This document shows, piece after piece, positions 1 to 12,994 of a DNA stretch of 64,000 nt. The stretch is taken from the NCBI GenBank assembly GCA_031213475.1, contig JARUPZ010000010.1:12261917-12325916 (forward strand), in the 5' to 3' direction. The position numbers and the translations under genes were made by a program. The notes under the pieces are model-generated. The model was not told the origin of the DNA. It searched no databases and worked only from the letters and a program-made list of their open reading frames with translations. How positions within the stretch are numbered: the first letter of the stretch is position 1; the number at the start of each line of letters is the position of its first letter. This DNA comes from Nereocystis luetkeana. Lineage: Eukaryota > Sar > Phaeophyceae > Laminariales > Laminariaceae.

Positions 1-3000
1 ACATCCACTGCTTCACGGGGCTGAGAAAAACAAAACGAAATGGTCGAATCGAAATCACAAATCACACTTCACACAGGCCACTCTGGCCGGGAGCAGTTAT
101 TCTTATAAAGATACGTTAAAGGTATTTGCATAATCTATCATTCCGTTAAATGTTATATACAGCCGGCCGCGCCGTCAAACGCCTCCATAGACTAGCAACA
201 CCATGCGCCACACGTTATGAAAATAAGTTAATGCTGTACCAGTAGCCGCTACGGTTGAAGTTGCCTGCAGAAGCTACTTTAGGCTTTCAAGAATAACAAG
301 CTCTGCTGCTCAATCCAGCCGGTACCACGGAAGTCACCGCAGAAGCTGATACCAACTCTTGCATAGATACTATTAATACAAAGGAACCTTTTCTCCCGAA
401 GCATGACTTTAACCTCCGGACCCACCTGAACTTTCCAGAGCAAGCCTTGAGCACCTCCTGCCCCACGATACCTCCCATCGCAGCGCACATGGGGTTGAGC
501 ATCCCACGAGCTCCCAGCGCCAATCTGAGGATCACGTCCTGACACAACACGAACAGCACGCCAAGAAAAACCAAAGTACAGCAGTTACAAGACAGCAGCT
601 ATCAGGGCAAAAACAAAAGGACTCACAATAGAACATCACCTCCGTGCAAGCACCAACCTACATAGCGAACAGGATCGACGACATAAAAAGCACCCGAACA
701 ATAGACAAGAGGACAACCACAACAGCAACAGGCAGCGGCAGGCAGCGGGCACAACAACAGGAACAACAGTGAACCACCAATGACCCAACGCAAGCACCAC
801 TAACGACCGAGAAAGGCAGTACGGACAGCATAGACAGCACGATGCCACGTACACATGAAAGACAGCACCAACACAAGACAAGATTACTGGCTGTGTTACG
901 AAGGCCTATGCTACAACAACCAGAACCCACTTTGGACCCAAAAGCCACGTATCCCCCTATGTTCACACACAATCTGTGGTTCTGATTACCATCGTATGAT
1001 ACATGTGTGCCATATGAAAGTTCCCCGTAATAGCGTATTAGAGGCAGAGGGCACCACAAAGACCACCGACTGAGTGAAGGCGGCAATGCATATCGTGAAC
1101 AGTACAGGTACTATCGAAACACGAGCAATACCTGCATCCCAGTAGTCTACTGTGCTACTGCTAACTGCAGGACCTATTGACATAGTGACATGTTTAAGGG
1201 TTAGAGCGCAACGAAAACAGAACCACAATGAACGCCACCGATAGAGTGAAGACACCAATGCATGGCAGGTCTACCTTGTTTTTGTTTTCTCTTTGATTGT
1301 TTCTTTTCGTTTCACTATTTCATAGATTGCGTATGTCGTGCCTGTCGTATCTAGTATGATGACATGGCTTTGCATTGCCCACTGCAGTTCGCACTGCACA
1401 CGTGGCAACGTAGTATCTCTGTGGCGTAGCTTTGTGACCACAGAACTTGTATCTCTTCTAGGATGGAAGAATCGGCACGGACACTGGTTGTGCTGGATGT
1501 CGACGGGTAGAAAGAACGGTTTAATGTGAAGAACACACACACACAGTAGCCTACTGTGCTACTACTGACTGCAGGGCCAATTAGTATTAATAACAGATTT
1601 ACTGGTGTACCCTACACTATTGTTAAAGCCCAACGAGAGCATGTCAAAAGCAAACAAGCCTTCCTTCAAACACGGTAACCCAAGAAGTCGTCGTTGCAAC
1701 CATTAATCACTGCCAATACCTAGCCAACTACCAAGCAGTGGGCGGCTTAAAATATGCCAACTCACAGCAAAAATACAATAGGTAAATATTATAGCACCGC
1801 ATAGGCTTTACATATAGCTGCGGAGTCGGCGGTACTACTGCATAGCCTACTGTGCTGCTGACTGCACGGCCCGTGCCTGCTACAGTACAGCAGTTTACCG
1901 TACTATCATCACCAACTATTAACTACTGTAATGTCTTGGCACAAACTCAACAGGATATAGCAATGCACTATACAGGGACATGGCAGTGCGCCGCTTCATC
2001 GTTACGGCATAATACCTACTGTACCTACTCCTATGATAGACTGACTCGGTAGAATATACTGCATCCCTCTACTGTAGGATCTACTGTGCACACATAACAT
2101 ATTATAGGGAACAACATATGTCTACTATTACGGGGGACCATATCAAATAGGACGTACGATATGGACAAAAACCTAGGTATTCCGCTATTTTTACAAACAA
2201 TATGTGGTCCTATTTACTATGGTCCCCCGTAATACTATTAAATAATATGAATACTGAACTCTGACCATGCTGTCGTCCAACCCCTCCGCTTTAAACGCCT
2301 ACGACGTCGCCATTCAACTCACTTGGTCATGGCGTACGCACGACAGCAGTACTGCAGAACCTGCTACACTGACCCAGCAATAGCTACGGCATTGCCAAAA
2401 CTCTACTGCAGTACCAGGTATATACCATTGTAGTCTGACCTTGCTGTCGTCCAATCCCTCCGCTTTGAAGCCTCCGTCCTCGTCATTCAACTTCTTGGTC
2501 AAGGCGTACACGGCCTCAGCCTCCCCCCCATCTCCGGGCTGGGGGAGCTCACCCTTCTCCGAGCGGAACTGCAAAAAAGCAATCGATGCGGTTCATTGTC
2601 AATACGATCATATATATCATACGAGTTAACAGTCGACAGGGCCGTGTAGTCAAAAATAACAAAAGGGTTCAGCCATCTCCAAATGAAACCCCATTTTCAG
2701 TGATCGTCACAGTTTCAAAGCTCCATTCGCTTGGAACAACTACGTTAATGCTCAGCGACCATAAATAGTTATCAGCTAACTGACCGCCCTAGTCACTACC
2801 AGGCACTGTATATAGCGTCAACGTCAAAGTCAACCTTAAGTCCACTCGATAGGGGTGTAGGTGAGTCAAGACCTGGGCTCATAACACGAAGAACAAACGA
2901 GACTATGAGTACGAGTACCAGTATATTTGTATATTTCAAGGGTGTGCCAATTGTAGGGTGCTTCAGTATACCCTCTGGAGTAGTACCCGGGCACCAAACG

Positions 3001-6000
3001 TTGCTGTTATGCCCATACTTGGATACCCGCACCCAGAGTATACATCTACTATCCTAGCCGTAGGGTATTTACTGAGGTGTACCCGGGTACCAAACTTGGT
3101 TGTTTCAGCCATAGCACAAGCAGGTACCCGGGTATCGCTCTCAGAGTAGATGCACATATATAGTACAGCAGTAAAGGAACGCGTCCAAATTTTCACGTCC
3201 AGCTAAGGGCCAAGACTATACCACTATTCATACAACTAGAGTACTAACTTCACATCAAACCAATATCACTACGAGTGACACTCACCCAACACACTACTAG
3301 AGATGTATGGTACTTTCTAGTTTGGCAAAATGAAGTCAATGAAATTTTACTTTCACTACTACTCTTGACCCCTTTGGCACTAACCCCAAGAGAGCGACCA
3401 AAACAATGATAACTTTCTTTGCTACTATCGAACGTCTAGGAGCTACCAGGTACAGAGCAGCGTAAGCGCCGGGGAGTAGGGGTGGGGGTAGGATCATGCC
3501 GCCTGCGTGCCGTGCCGTACGAGTCCATGCTTTCAACCATTGTAACTCGGACACCAATGATCAATTATCCCCCAATCAATCAGTTGCAGTTGCTGGTGCT
3601 GTAATCGTAGCAATATGTTGTCAATTTTCCCCCTTAACCCTTTTAGAACCGCAGTCCCGTTCTGGGGACAAACCACTCAAATTTCAAGTAGTTTTGTCCC
3701 CAAACGGGACTGCGGTTCTAAAGGGGTTAATAAAGTATCAAGGGAGTGGGTGGGTTACTATCAACAGGAGTTTTCTCAGAAGGCAAGTATGCTGACCATT
3801 GCACGGACGACTCCGAAAACGTTCACCTTATCCAGTCCTTGGAAAGCCTGGTGCAGCACTCCCGGGCGTCCGATCTTGGCGAAGTCAGTTTCCATGAACG
3901 GTTCCGGCTTAGCAAGGGCCTCTCTCAAGGGGAGGAAGGACATCGTCGCCGGTTTTTTCACCTGCCGCATACAGACGGAAACATGCATAGATGCAGGGCA
4001 GGCCTCCTTCATCTTCATATTACGATACTTTTCACGTGATATGCCGACATGCGTCACGAAAGCCGCCAATGCAAACACGAATGCGAATGCTACAGTACAT
4101 AACTGTTCCTGTTGTTACTGCGGTTCAGTGCTATTGCCGTTGTTATTGCTATTGTTATTGCTACACGTATTACTGTTGCTGTACGCACAGCGCTTCATTT
4201 GTCGACGCCAGCTACGCGACCCCGTACGACAACTGCCGCTAGTCTCAGCTGGAAACCCGCGGCATGACAACATCACATCACACCCGGTGGACGTAAACGC
4301 CTCTGAGTAGGCAGCACACCCGTACAATGGCACCATGACATAACACCTGGTTGACATATCACGTACGACAAGCGCCTCGAGAGTAGACTGGAAGCCCGCA
4401 GAATCACACCTGGTTGACGTAGCCCGACACGAACGTTCCGCACTCGGAGGTATCGCAGTCAATTTCGAAGCTGAACGGGCCCTTCTCGGTGATGGTGAAC
4501 TCGCGCCCCTCCAGCTGCCAGTGCCATAACCAGGCAGCGGCAGCACCAGGCAGTTAGTTACATCATCGGGCAGTGGCATCATCAAGCCGTGCCAGCACAG
4601 GAAAATCAAAACGTCCGTCCAAACAAGTTCCTTAGACTCAAACATAAAACACAGCATCAAGTTTCAGTCAGTGCAAGCGACATGCGAGGGCCATTTATAT
4701 TTACAGCGGACACAGGGAGACGTGGGAAACCCTTTCGATACGGCAGCAGTATTGCGCGCGTACGATGGTCACAATTTCCCCCGCCTGTTGCACGGGTGCT
4801 AACGCTAGGGCTAACGCCAAGAACTCTTGATGCTAACGTCAACGCCAACAACTCTAAAAGCTAACGTCAATGCCAACAACGCAAACGCCGACGCTAGGCA
4901 CCGAGAGAAGAACGCCTCTATACATCATACCTCCGCCATGCCCTTGGTGGAGTTGCCGGTGGAGCACGATACTTGAAACAACATACATACAAACGCGAAC
5001 CTGGGCTATATAGCAGCTACATACATGACATAAATTTCGACGAGAAATTACAACCTCGTGTCCTTGCTTGGGTCTCCGCTTCGGAGACACCTTACAATAC
5101 CACCCATAAATACTATGGTTCAGAAATATAAGGAGCGTTGGGGTATAAATATACTGTAGATAAATAACGCGTCTAAATTTTACGTCCAACTAACCCCCGC
5201 GAAATTAGAACAAACGAAAAAAAAAAACACACACACCTCGGTCATGCCCTGGGTGGAGTTGAAGGTCACCACGTCCCCCGTGGCGAGGTTGTGGCGCTGG
5301 TCGTCCATGACGGTTACAAGACCGACCGCATCCTTCGTTACCGATGAAACGACACAAGAGGCGGCCTGATTGCCGTCGACGTCGGACACCACGAAAGCGT
5401 CGCCGAAATCGCAGAAGGCATAGGCGAAGACTCCCCTGGCGTCGCATGAGATGTAGCACACCCCCTTGCTGTGGCAGATATCGTTGACCCGAAGCTGCTC
5501 CTTGAGGGGGGCGTCTATCATGACCACCACCTCAAATGTCGACAGTAACGCCTCCGTCACCTCGCCGCTAGCTACCGACACCTAAACAAACAACAACAAA
5601 CGGCAGACACGTGGTGAATATAACAACGCCAGGTAGAGGGAGGGTGATGTCGGGTTTTCTAGGCGTTTCGTGGAAAAAAAACCTATAGGAAATAAAAACG
5701 AGACAGACCCAAAGTATAGCACAGGAGCAAAGCACAGGAGCAAAGCACAGGGCAAGAGTGACGCCGGCAAGAGGGAGAGTGGGGGCAATAATTCACCACC
5801 TCGCCCGAAGCCATCGACACCGATCGACGGTAATTAGTACCAGGTATTGTATACGTACCAGTATACCGTAGTAGTACAGTACTGGCCCCTCTGCAGTGCC
5901 GATATGCGCCAGCCAACACTACCGGCACTATAGCGGCAGCCGGCATTAACAACTCCGCACACCACCACAGCCCTCGTTAATCAATCCCATATGTGCCAAG

Positions 6001-9000
6001 TGATTCCACAGGCACTATAGCGGGCAGCAGGCACTACTCAACCGGCACTATAGAGGGACCACTACTGCCCACTACAGCAGTGTACCCCCAGACCGACAAA
6101 AAAATAAGGACGAGGCCTCCGCCCGTGTCACATATACACACCGCAAGCCTCGCGTCGAACGTCCGCTACCGTGCCGTATTCTACTAATAAGTTTGCTACC
6201 ATACCGGGTCGTACCGTTTTCAAGGCTCGTAGATGAACGTTTCGCAACGCTTCGTTTTGGACCGATTCGTTGCAGAATATTTTCGTCTCGTACATACTAC
6301 GTGCCATTTTGTTTTTGTGCCGTTTAGTTCCGTAGTCCGCGCCGTTTCATTTCGAACCGATTCCTTTGGTAAAGTCTCGTTTCGAACAGGCAGTATCGTC
6401 GATGTGAATCGTTTCCTACCGCTTCCTACCCTACCATTTCCCACCATACCTATATATATATATATTATATATATATATACCTTAGTGCAGTGTTGTACCA
6501 GGTATATCAATATTGGAATCGAGTTCGATACGATACCGATGAACATCAGAGATGATCGATATTATTTCGATATTTGATCATTTCGTTCAGCGTCAACTCC
6601 AAAAATACGGGGATGACGGGATGGAGGGCAAAACACTGACTGTACCACGATCCAACAACCACCTCTCCCAGCCGACATCTCACCGCCACGTATCGGTTCA
6701 GCTCGGCCAGTTTGGCGACGCAAGCCGCTGCCCTAGGCTTGCCTAAGTCTGCCTCCGTCAGGTAGAACTGCAGCCCGCATTTGGATGGAACAATTAATGT
6801 ATTGGTGGACGACGGCGAAGGTTTTCCACGGACGAGGCGTGTGCAACGGAGAGAGAACAGGGTGTTTAGGTGAATGAATGCGATTTTCCAAGCTAAACAG
6901 CCGCGACAACTAGGCAGCCCTTTCGAGATTTGAGATGGCTCAAGCGACCGACCGACCACGACCCACCAACGCACACCCGATGACATATACTGTAGATGAA
7001 CCAAAGCTGTTCACGGGTTCAGTCAAACCTCGCGGGTCGGGTCGGGCAAGGGTGACCCCGCCCGATCCGCGAGAGTTAAAAAACCTCCTGACCCGACCCT
7101 TGAATCTCGGAAACTTCCTGCCCAGACCCGCGGGTGAGGTCATGGCCCGTGAAGAGCCCTGAAAAAGGAAATTATACTGCTGCGCGAGTTCCTAGAGAGA
7201 TCCATACTGTCTTGTAAGGCGTCTTGCAAGGAGGCGAGGCCTGGGGGGGGAAACATGGCGCACCTTGTAGCAGGCGCGCTGATTACACAGGTCTCCCGGC
7301 ATAGCTACGACACGGACTGGTGTAACGGGTGCTGCACATCACGTCACCAACGGTTGTATCAATATCGCCAACGTTTCTAGTAATAAACATATTTATAGAC
7401 ATGTACTGTACACCACTGCTGATAGGGCGAATCAGAGCGGAAAATTGACCGAACTGGAATCGATTGCGGCGAAACACTATTAATAGGGGTGTGAGCCGGA
7501 GCGAAAGCTCGATTGTTACGTAATTTACGTACCAACGCTGTAGTACCACCCTGGGTACTGTAGTACTCTACTGTACTGCAGTACCACAGCCCACTGCATT
7601 GCCCTCAACTGTACTGCAGTACTCTACCAAGAAGAACAATACCTGCGCCGACAGGTCACCCCATTCCGCGGGACTGTCATCTAGCAGCGTCACGGACTTG
7701 ACGCCAGCCAAAATGACGTTTTTGGCAATCTCCGCAGCTAGCCCGTTCGCCCCGACGATGAGCACATTCGATGTTGCCATGCGCCTCTGTTGGAGGCATT
7801 AGACATCGCCAGCAACACACAATGGCAATACATGAGCATCCACATCAAAGCATCAACACGCATGAGGGAGAGGGCGGCGGGAGACCAGGTTACAAGAACA
7901 TCAGCATCAAAACATCAACAAGCAGGGGGGGGGGGGGGGGTGTACTCGATAGGAGAGATGTACTCGATCTCATGCATGGCCGTAGTCGTATGACCATAGA
8001 CGTATAGCAGGGGGGGGGGGGGGGGTATTCATGTCATACATGGCCGAAGTTGTACAACCATGGATCCCTCTAATACCCAGACGGAGCACGTCGGGTTTTC
8101 ACCGACCAGTCAGACATTGCTCGCGAAAAGCCGTGAGGTCTTGGGCGAGTTGTATGGACGATGAGCCGCATCCTACAAACAACCGCTTGTGGGGCGGATT
8201 TTCTTACATATGGAAGAAAAGATTGAATTGGTTTATTTGTTTTTCGGTGTGGCCAAGCAGGTGAGGGAGGGGGGGTAGACATCACATCAACACCGAAGGA
8301 CCAACACGCATCGGGGGGGGGCATCGTACATACCAGCTGCTGACATGTTCTAGACATCACCACCAACAACTATGGGCTGGGGGGGGGAGGGGCATCGTAC
8401 ACACCGGTACCTGGTATGTAGGTTTAGACATGATGATCGACATCAAAGCACCGACAAGCACGAGGGGGGGGAAAGTAGAACATCACACATACTGCATCAG
8501 TATGCCATACGCCTCTGTGCCAGACATACCCAGGAACATCAAATCATCAACAGGCCTGAGTGTGAGCGTCAACAGACTACCTGGTACATAAACACGCCTG
8601 ACGAGGGAACCAGCGGGCGTATAGACGTGAAAACGGACAAAGTTCTCAGCTCACTTTTCACACACCGTGTTTGGACTGCACCTCGGTTTTGGGGACGCAT
8701 TACTTGAATTTAGAGTGGGATACATGTCCATCTGCAGCACAGTAGCGAAGGGGCTCACCCCTTTTCAGCTGCCTGCACCCACGCCGTCGAGGACAACCAC
8801 TTGAAACTAGATGCAGAGGAGTGGCATTCCTGTCGTAAATCAAGAGTCACCCTAACCCTAACCCCAGGTATTGACGCCTTCTCACAAACCCGTCTCCGGA
8901 AGAAGCCATCGGCAGTGCACTATTAATCTTATAGTACGAGTGTGCAGTATGATACCGCGATTTTTTTGAAAAACTCCTTTGAGTGCAGTTCCGGTACTAA

Positions 9001-9676
9001 TTGCACCATCCCGAATCGTCTGACCCAGGAGCGCCGGAATGCCAGGTGGGCTGATGCTGTCATCATCGTGCAACCTAAAATGACCATGACATGAACAGAT
9101 AAGTAATGCATACGTAAACCCCCAGTTCCTCGCCTGCGGCGCGTGTTCCATGACACAGCACAATAACACTACCGACGCAACCACGTAGACCTTGGATCGA
9201 CAAATTAAGCGTAAAGTAAAAAGACCACGATATAAAAAAACAGTGGATGCGTGCCCCCCCACCCCCCCCCCGCCCACCCCTCTCTAGCGCTTCGCGTCCT
9301 CTCACACACAGCTGCCCACATGAACCAAAAACACATCAGCTGTGAGATATGAGAGAGAGACGATTTTGTCGAAACTCATTGTTGCAAGCCGCGTACTGGT
9401 ATGATAATTCGATCGCGCGTCCTATTAATAGAGTTTTCTATGGCCCATGAAGGACGTACATTACGTACAGTAATTCTACATCAACAAAGCAAAAGTAAAC
9501 TACTGTAGAAAGCCCACGCCATCCACCAATACCGGATGAACACCCCCCCCCCCCCCCCCCCGCATACCTGCGCCTCGTGTCCCATAACATAGAGCTGTCT
9601 GGAGTAGAGCGATTCATCGACTCCAGCCACGCCAGAGCCACCTCCCTCTGCTGGATCCGGTGGCATGGTTTTCACC
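1..9676 (-). CDS. UBA1: Ubiquitin-activating enzyme E1, N-terminal part, 9 exons, 3' end outside window
   Basis: E1 adenylates the ubiquitin C-terminus and passes ubiquitin to E2 enzymes in cytosol and nucleus. Exons on the minus strand: 9568-9676 (ATG at 9666), 7643-7786, 6684-6767, 5237-5581, 4410-4514, 3827-3961, 2440-2568, 426-538 and 1-20 (cut by the window edge). All introns are GT-AG; the first seven are phase 0 and the last is phase 2, and every junction keeps the frame. Visible E1 signatures are [11 protein letters not shown] (exon 1), the nucleotide-fold stretch [14 protein letters not shown] (exon 2), the inactive-adenylation and first catalytic-cysteine half-domain region (exons 3-6), and [11 protein letters not shown] joined to SPVKQWM across the last intron. 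About 390 of the roughly 1,050 residues usual for E1 are present; the active adenylation domain and catalytic cysteine lie off the left edge. A strong pyrimidine-rich acceptor directly before exon 1 implies an upstream exon, probably 5' UTR. Introns hold MITEs, a LINE tail and satellites. Family assignment is firm. Confidence 0.93.
1264..1550 (+). mobile_element. 3'-end fragment of non-LTR retrotransposon
   Basis: This is nearly identical, in inverted orientation, to the 3' end of the LINE at 13613-13900. It ends in the same GGTTTAATGTGAAGAAC motif followed by an (AC)n tail. It is a heavily 5'-truncated insertion lying antisense to the E1 gene in intron 7. The close match to the longer copy suggests that the family moved recently. 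Confidence 0.85.
2127..2233. mobile_element. 107-bp palindromic MITE, copy 1
   Basis: The termini are ATTACGGGGGACCAT and its complement ATGGTCCCCCGTAAT, enclosing an AT-rich middle. The length is exactly that of the copies at 39253-39359 and 52833-52939. There is no coding capacity. A TA dinucleotide flanks this copy on both sides, which could be a target duplication, but the other copies do not clearly show it. It lies in E1 intron 7. Confidence 0.85.
2260..2340 (-). pseudogene. Decayed partial duplicate of E1 exon 7 in intron 7
   Basis: This segment repeats, with substitutions, the 3' half of exon 7 and its donor site (2434-2512). Both copies share the stretch coding for a VYALTKKLN-like segment, the EGLDDS region and the GTCAGA donor. 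The duplicate carries an in-frame TGA shortly after its start, so it cannot be a functional alternative exon. It lies in the same orientation about 170 bp downstream of the real exon and directly beside a 107-bp MITE. Confidence 0.75.
3634..3730. mobile_element. TTAA-flanked palindromic MITE (piggyBac-like), copy 1
   Basis: TTAA is followed by CCCTTTTAGAACCGCAGTCC, and the other end carries its complement followed by TTAA. The two halves can form a long hairpin. Flanking TTAA with CCC..GGG termini is the known signature of piggyBac-superfamily elements. It lies in E1 intron 6, close to exon 6. Confidence 0.85.
5884..6060. mobile_element. MITE with GGCCCCT/AGGGACC ends, copy 1
   Basis: The left end GGCCCCTCTGCAGTGCCG is the near-complement of the right end CCGGCACTATAGAGGGACC. 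The interior repeats GGCACTATAGCGG motifs. It matches the block at 39363-39513. It is non-coding and lies in E1 intron 3. Confidence 0.65.
6215..6645 (-). repeat. Dispersed repeat with TATCG/GATAC-rich body, copy 1
   Basis: Read on the minus strand it carries GACGCTGAACGAAA next to a body of degenerate GATAC/TATCG words. The same pairing occurs at 21340-21670 and in weaker form at 41380-41640. A short (TA)n run lies at about 6450-6480. It spans the end of E1 intron 3 up to exon 3. Confidence 0.6.
7000..7165 (+). repeat. CCCGACCC-rich dispersed repeat, copy 1
   Basis: Contains GGGTCGGGTCGGGCAAGGG, then CTCCTGACCCGACCC, then GGTCATGGCCCGTGAAGAG. The same order is found in inverted orientation at 45243-45430. 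It lies in E1 intron 2. Open frames across it are repeat artefacts. Confidence 0.65.
7840..8480. repeat. Intron 1 minisatellite with long G runs
   Basis: Diverged units made of ACATCAACAC-type sequence followed by poly-G runs (16 G at 7925-7940, 16 G at 8010-8025, shorter ones near 8268, 8311, 8379 and 8463). Part of the unit, CATGCATGGCCGTAGTCGT, recurs at about 33120 beside another G-rich run, so the unit is dispersed. Confidence 0.65.
9543..9561. repeat. 19-bp poly-C tract just inside E1 intron 1
   Basis: The intron donor GTATGC begins at 9567 on the minus strand, so the transcript has an uninterrupted G run starting a few bases after the splice site. Confidence 0.9.
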
Positions 9677-12660
9677 CTGACAGATTGGAAAACAAAAAAA
9701 ACACGGTAGGCAGGCAGGCAGGCACGGCAAAAAACAGTCAGCCTGTTTTACCATAGACACTTGTAGTAAGTCAGTATGTCCAAACGCTACTTGTACACAC
9801 ATTGGACAGATATATAATCTACGGCTAGATCATCTAGATCATCTAGATCCTCTTGATCCCGCCTTGCCGTTGTGAGATGTCGTGCAGGCTCTGCACACTA
9901 CAGGTACATCCCACCATGGGAACATGAGCTAGATCATCATACATATTGTACGGGTTCCACCCGGCAACATGAGCTAGATCCTTACAGACCAGGAATATAT
10001 GTATCTTCCCTGGAACATCTAGACCATCAAGTGACAACGATCTGCACATGATCTGTTCGATCTGTGAAATGCTGTCAACTCAGGTATTGCGACCACAAAC
10101 AAGCACGACAAGTGGGGTATTGATACTACTAATCCTATGAGTGAAGTGTCAGCGCCAAGTCGCAGCAGGATACTCGTAACTGTCGTCAACTTCACGTGGG
10201 CTAGCAGGTGTGATCTGTTGGTATGAAATATGCCGTGATCGATCGAACAAAAAAGTCGCCGGTCCTCGCTTGTAGATTTTCGGATATCTCGGTGAGCAGT
10301 CGTAGAACCTCACCCTACTTCAACCAAGCTCGAAACAGACCCTAACCCTAAGTTAATCGTTATTGGTGAGGTATTGGCAACTCGCATTTGCTCGAAAAGC
10401 TACATACAAGTACAGCTGTCGGTACGTAGGAACTCGCGCAGCAGGATATTTTTTTTTACCGCTTAACGATACCTGTGTTGGGTCAATAGTGTCTACAGAC
10501 GAAATGCTGGAGGGTTCATCCATGGCCAAGGGAACAGGCAACTTCAGGCACAAGCGATCAATGATGATCACAATCAAAAGTCATGGTGCTCAACGATCGA
10601 GATAATCCACAATACTGTTCTGTATATACCATGACCGTTGACCAACGGTCATGCTATCTACTGTACACCTTCGGAGAATTCGCTGGCGGCACGAGTACCC
10701 TGTCTCGTAATACCAGTATGCACATGTTATCTGCAGGCTTTTGCTCGTCTGTTTAATACAAGTGAAATACTGCTGCGTTTGTGACGCTTCAAACTCCAAT
10801 ACATGCGAATAGTTGTAACACCTCATACTACAATACACCAATACACAACTCAGTACCCGAAAGCCGAGCAACAGGCGCAGAATGCGAGGCCATGCATGCT
10901 CACAACTGTTTTTGCTTCGCTCTTACCGTTTGACATGTAGTATATAAAGTAGATTCCATTTAAACGTGAAACAGTAGAAGGAGTTTGTTTGGCCTTCAAC
11001 GGCGTTCAATGGAAGGAGGCGGGATTATGTAGGGGAATTCGCGGAGGCGGCGTGGTTGAGGTTGTGCCCAGGAGATCATCATCCATATCGAAGGGAAACG
11101 CGAGTGAAAGCCAAATGAAGGCAAGGCAAGGGAAACGAGCATCTCCCACTCTTCTGGGGTGCAGAAGGCTGCGTTCTTGGGTTTCATGCTTTCGTTTGCC
11201 CACCGGCTAGCATGAATAACACCGTCTACCGTTAACGCCACACCAATGAATAAGAGTGCTGTCAGTGCTGAGGGGCTTGGCAAAGCGGTGATCCCGAGCT
11301 CTAATGCTACAAATAGTGCAACATTATCAAGAGCCTCACTGTGGAGTGCTCACTACAAATACAGCTGTAGTGCATCGATACGCGTGCCCGAGCCACGAGA
11401 CAAGAGCACACACGAGAACCTGTAGCTTGAGGAGCCTATCCTCTGCTGCGGGACTGATGACACAATGATAACACACCAATTCCTAGTAGTTTGCCCCCGA
11501 AAACGCGGGCGCAGCTCGAAAGGGGTTACGCTTCAACTGGAACGTTTTAGGGGCTTCACAGGCGACAGGGACGATAATAACGAGGACAACACCATCGGCC
11601 GCACAAAGCAAGCCGCCAGGCCTACCTATGCGGTACCCGCACGTATTATCAAATTCGTTGGCTGCATATACTGGCAGGCTCAGTCAGCAATGTACAGTAG
11701 TTGCTGGCAGTAGATTCTACTGGTTGTGCCAGTGCCCAGCCTCATGTACGCATTCAGCACCAGAATCACGCGACAAGGAGCTGTACAGCACGCTCGCAAA
11801 AACGATACCACAAGATACAACTTGAACTGCGTATCGATCACCTATGACCATGGGCGAGTACAGCAGTCATACAGCCATTTACATAACGCACGCACACACC
11901 GGACCTACCCTGTACCAGGTACTATTAATAGGTACTACTGTACTCCTAGGTTTTATCCGAAAAACGTATCATCGTGAAGCATATTATTATATGTCTCGTG
12001 CAACAGAAAGTATATACTCGCAGACCTTCAGTCCAGACTCGCTGTACGCTGATATTTCAATATTACTAATACCTCGACACTGCCACGTGGGCTGGTCTGA
12101 GCACCTGGTCTGTTGTTGAGGTTCGCCCTACCTGGTACCATATATGAGCAATCAATACCGATGATAACACTTTCAGTTAATAGTCAGTACACCCCATCGG
12201 CCGAATTTCCAATTGGCCTTCGCAACGGGGGAGAGTGCAACCACCGACTGACGCGTCTTGGCACATATATCACACATACGGAAACACCTCGACAACATCT
12301 TCCGAAGCGAGCATTTCGCCGTTCGAGCCCTCCTTTGCTTCGGAAAACGTCGGGTGGGAAATCATTCCCGGGTATGTATGTGTTACCTTGCCTACCAGTA
12401 CTATATACCAGTACGAGTATCAGGCGGTAGTATAGCCGACATGTAGAAGCAATACACGTGCTGTCTGCGTTAGCGCACTCATTGCCTACGGCATACCGCT
12501 GCTGTTGTACTGGTTGTGTAGTCTATACCTTCCTTGCTACCTTGACCAGCGACGTACTCGTCCGATATACCTGGCGCATATACTGTAGAATGTAGGAGGT
12601 ATACGATAAGTAAAATGTATACGAGTAACACGAACGTTTTTCGCACTATTATTTTTTTAC
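9677..12660. other. Region upstream of the E1 gene, no gene recognised
   Basis: Presumably holds the E1 promoter and a 5' non-coding exon, because exon 1 has a strong acceptor. Short open frames (for example minus 10353-10577 and minus 10996-11283) match no family I recognise. CCCTAA tracts occur at about 10338. Degenerate AGATCATCTAG repeats lie at 9825-9850. TATTAATA and ACCAGGTA words are scattered through it. Confidence 0.5.
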
Positions 12661-12664
12661 TTTA

Positions 12665-12994
12665 TTTTTTTGGCTCATCCCATTCATTATCTTAGCCCAT
12701 TTTCTTCTCTCTCCTTCCAACTCGTAACTCAGATCCCGGGTCACATAGCAGGCTCTTCTGTCCCCTTCCCGCTACGGTACGTGCCTTCATTTTTATCGCG
12801 AGAAGATTTCAGCCTTTTCTTCCCTCGTCGACTCGCATCGAATTGTGCCTACCCACGCTGCAAGGCGCTCTCAACAATTGAATCCTTTTTATTTTTATTT
12901 TTGCAAATAAAGTCAAAAGCCCGACCCACCTGGGGCTCGAACCCAGGACTCAAACACAGGAATTCGAGGTTAGCCACTTGAACCACCGGGGCGA
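12665..12994 (-). mobile_element. tRNA-derived SINE, copy 1 (near full length)
   Basis: On the minus strand it starts with a tRNA-like head: A-box-like TGGTTCAAGTGGCTA (12968-12982) and B-box GGGTTCGAGCCCC in a perfect CTGGG/CCCAG T-arm (about 12936-12952). A body of about 200 bp follows, shared with 13416-13612, and then an A-rich tail. These are the hallmarks of an RNA polymerase III SINE. The cloverleaf is otherwise degraded, so it is not a tRNA gene. Confidence 0.75.

Noticed and set aside
10353-10577. Upstream E1 coding exon beginning MDEPSSISSVDTIDPTQ
   Set aside because: Its donor phase does not match the acceptor of exon 1, so the frame would be lost.
12930-12994. Possible tRNA gene with a perfect T-arm
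   Set aside because: The acceptor and anticodon arms do not pair and the sequence continues into a repeated body with an A-rich tail; it is a SINE head.
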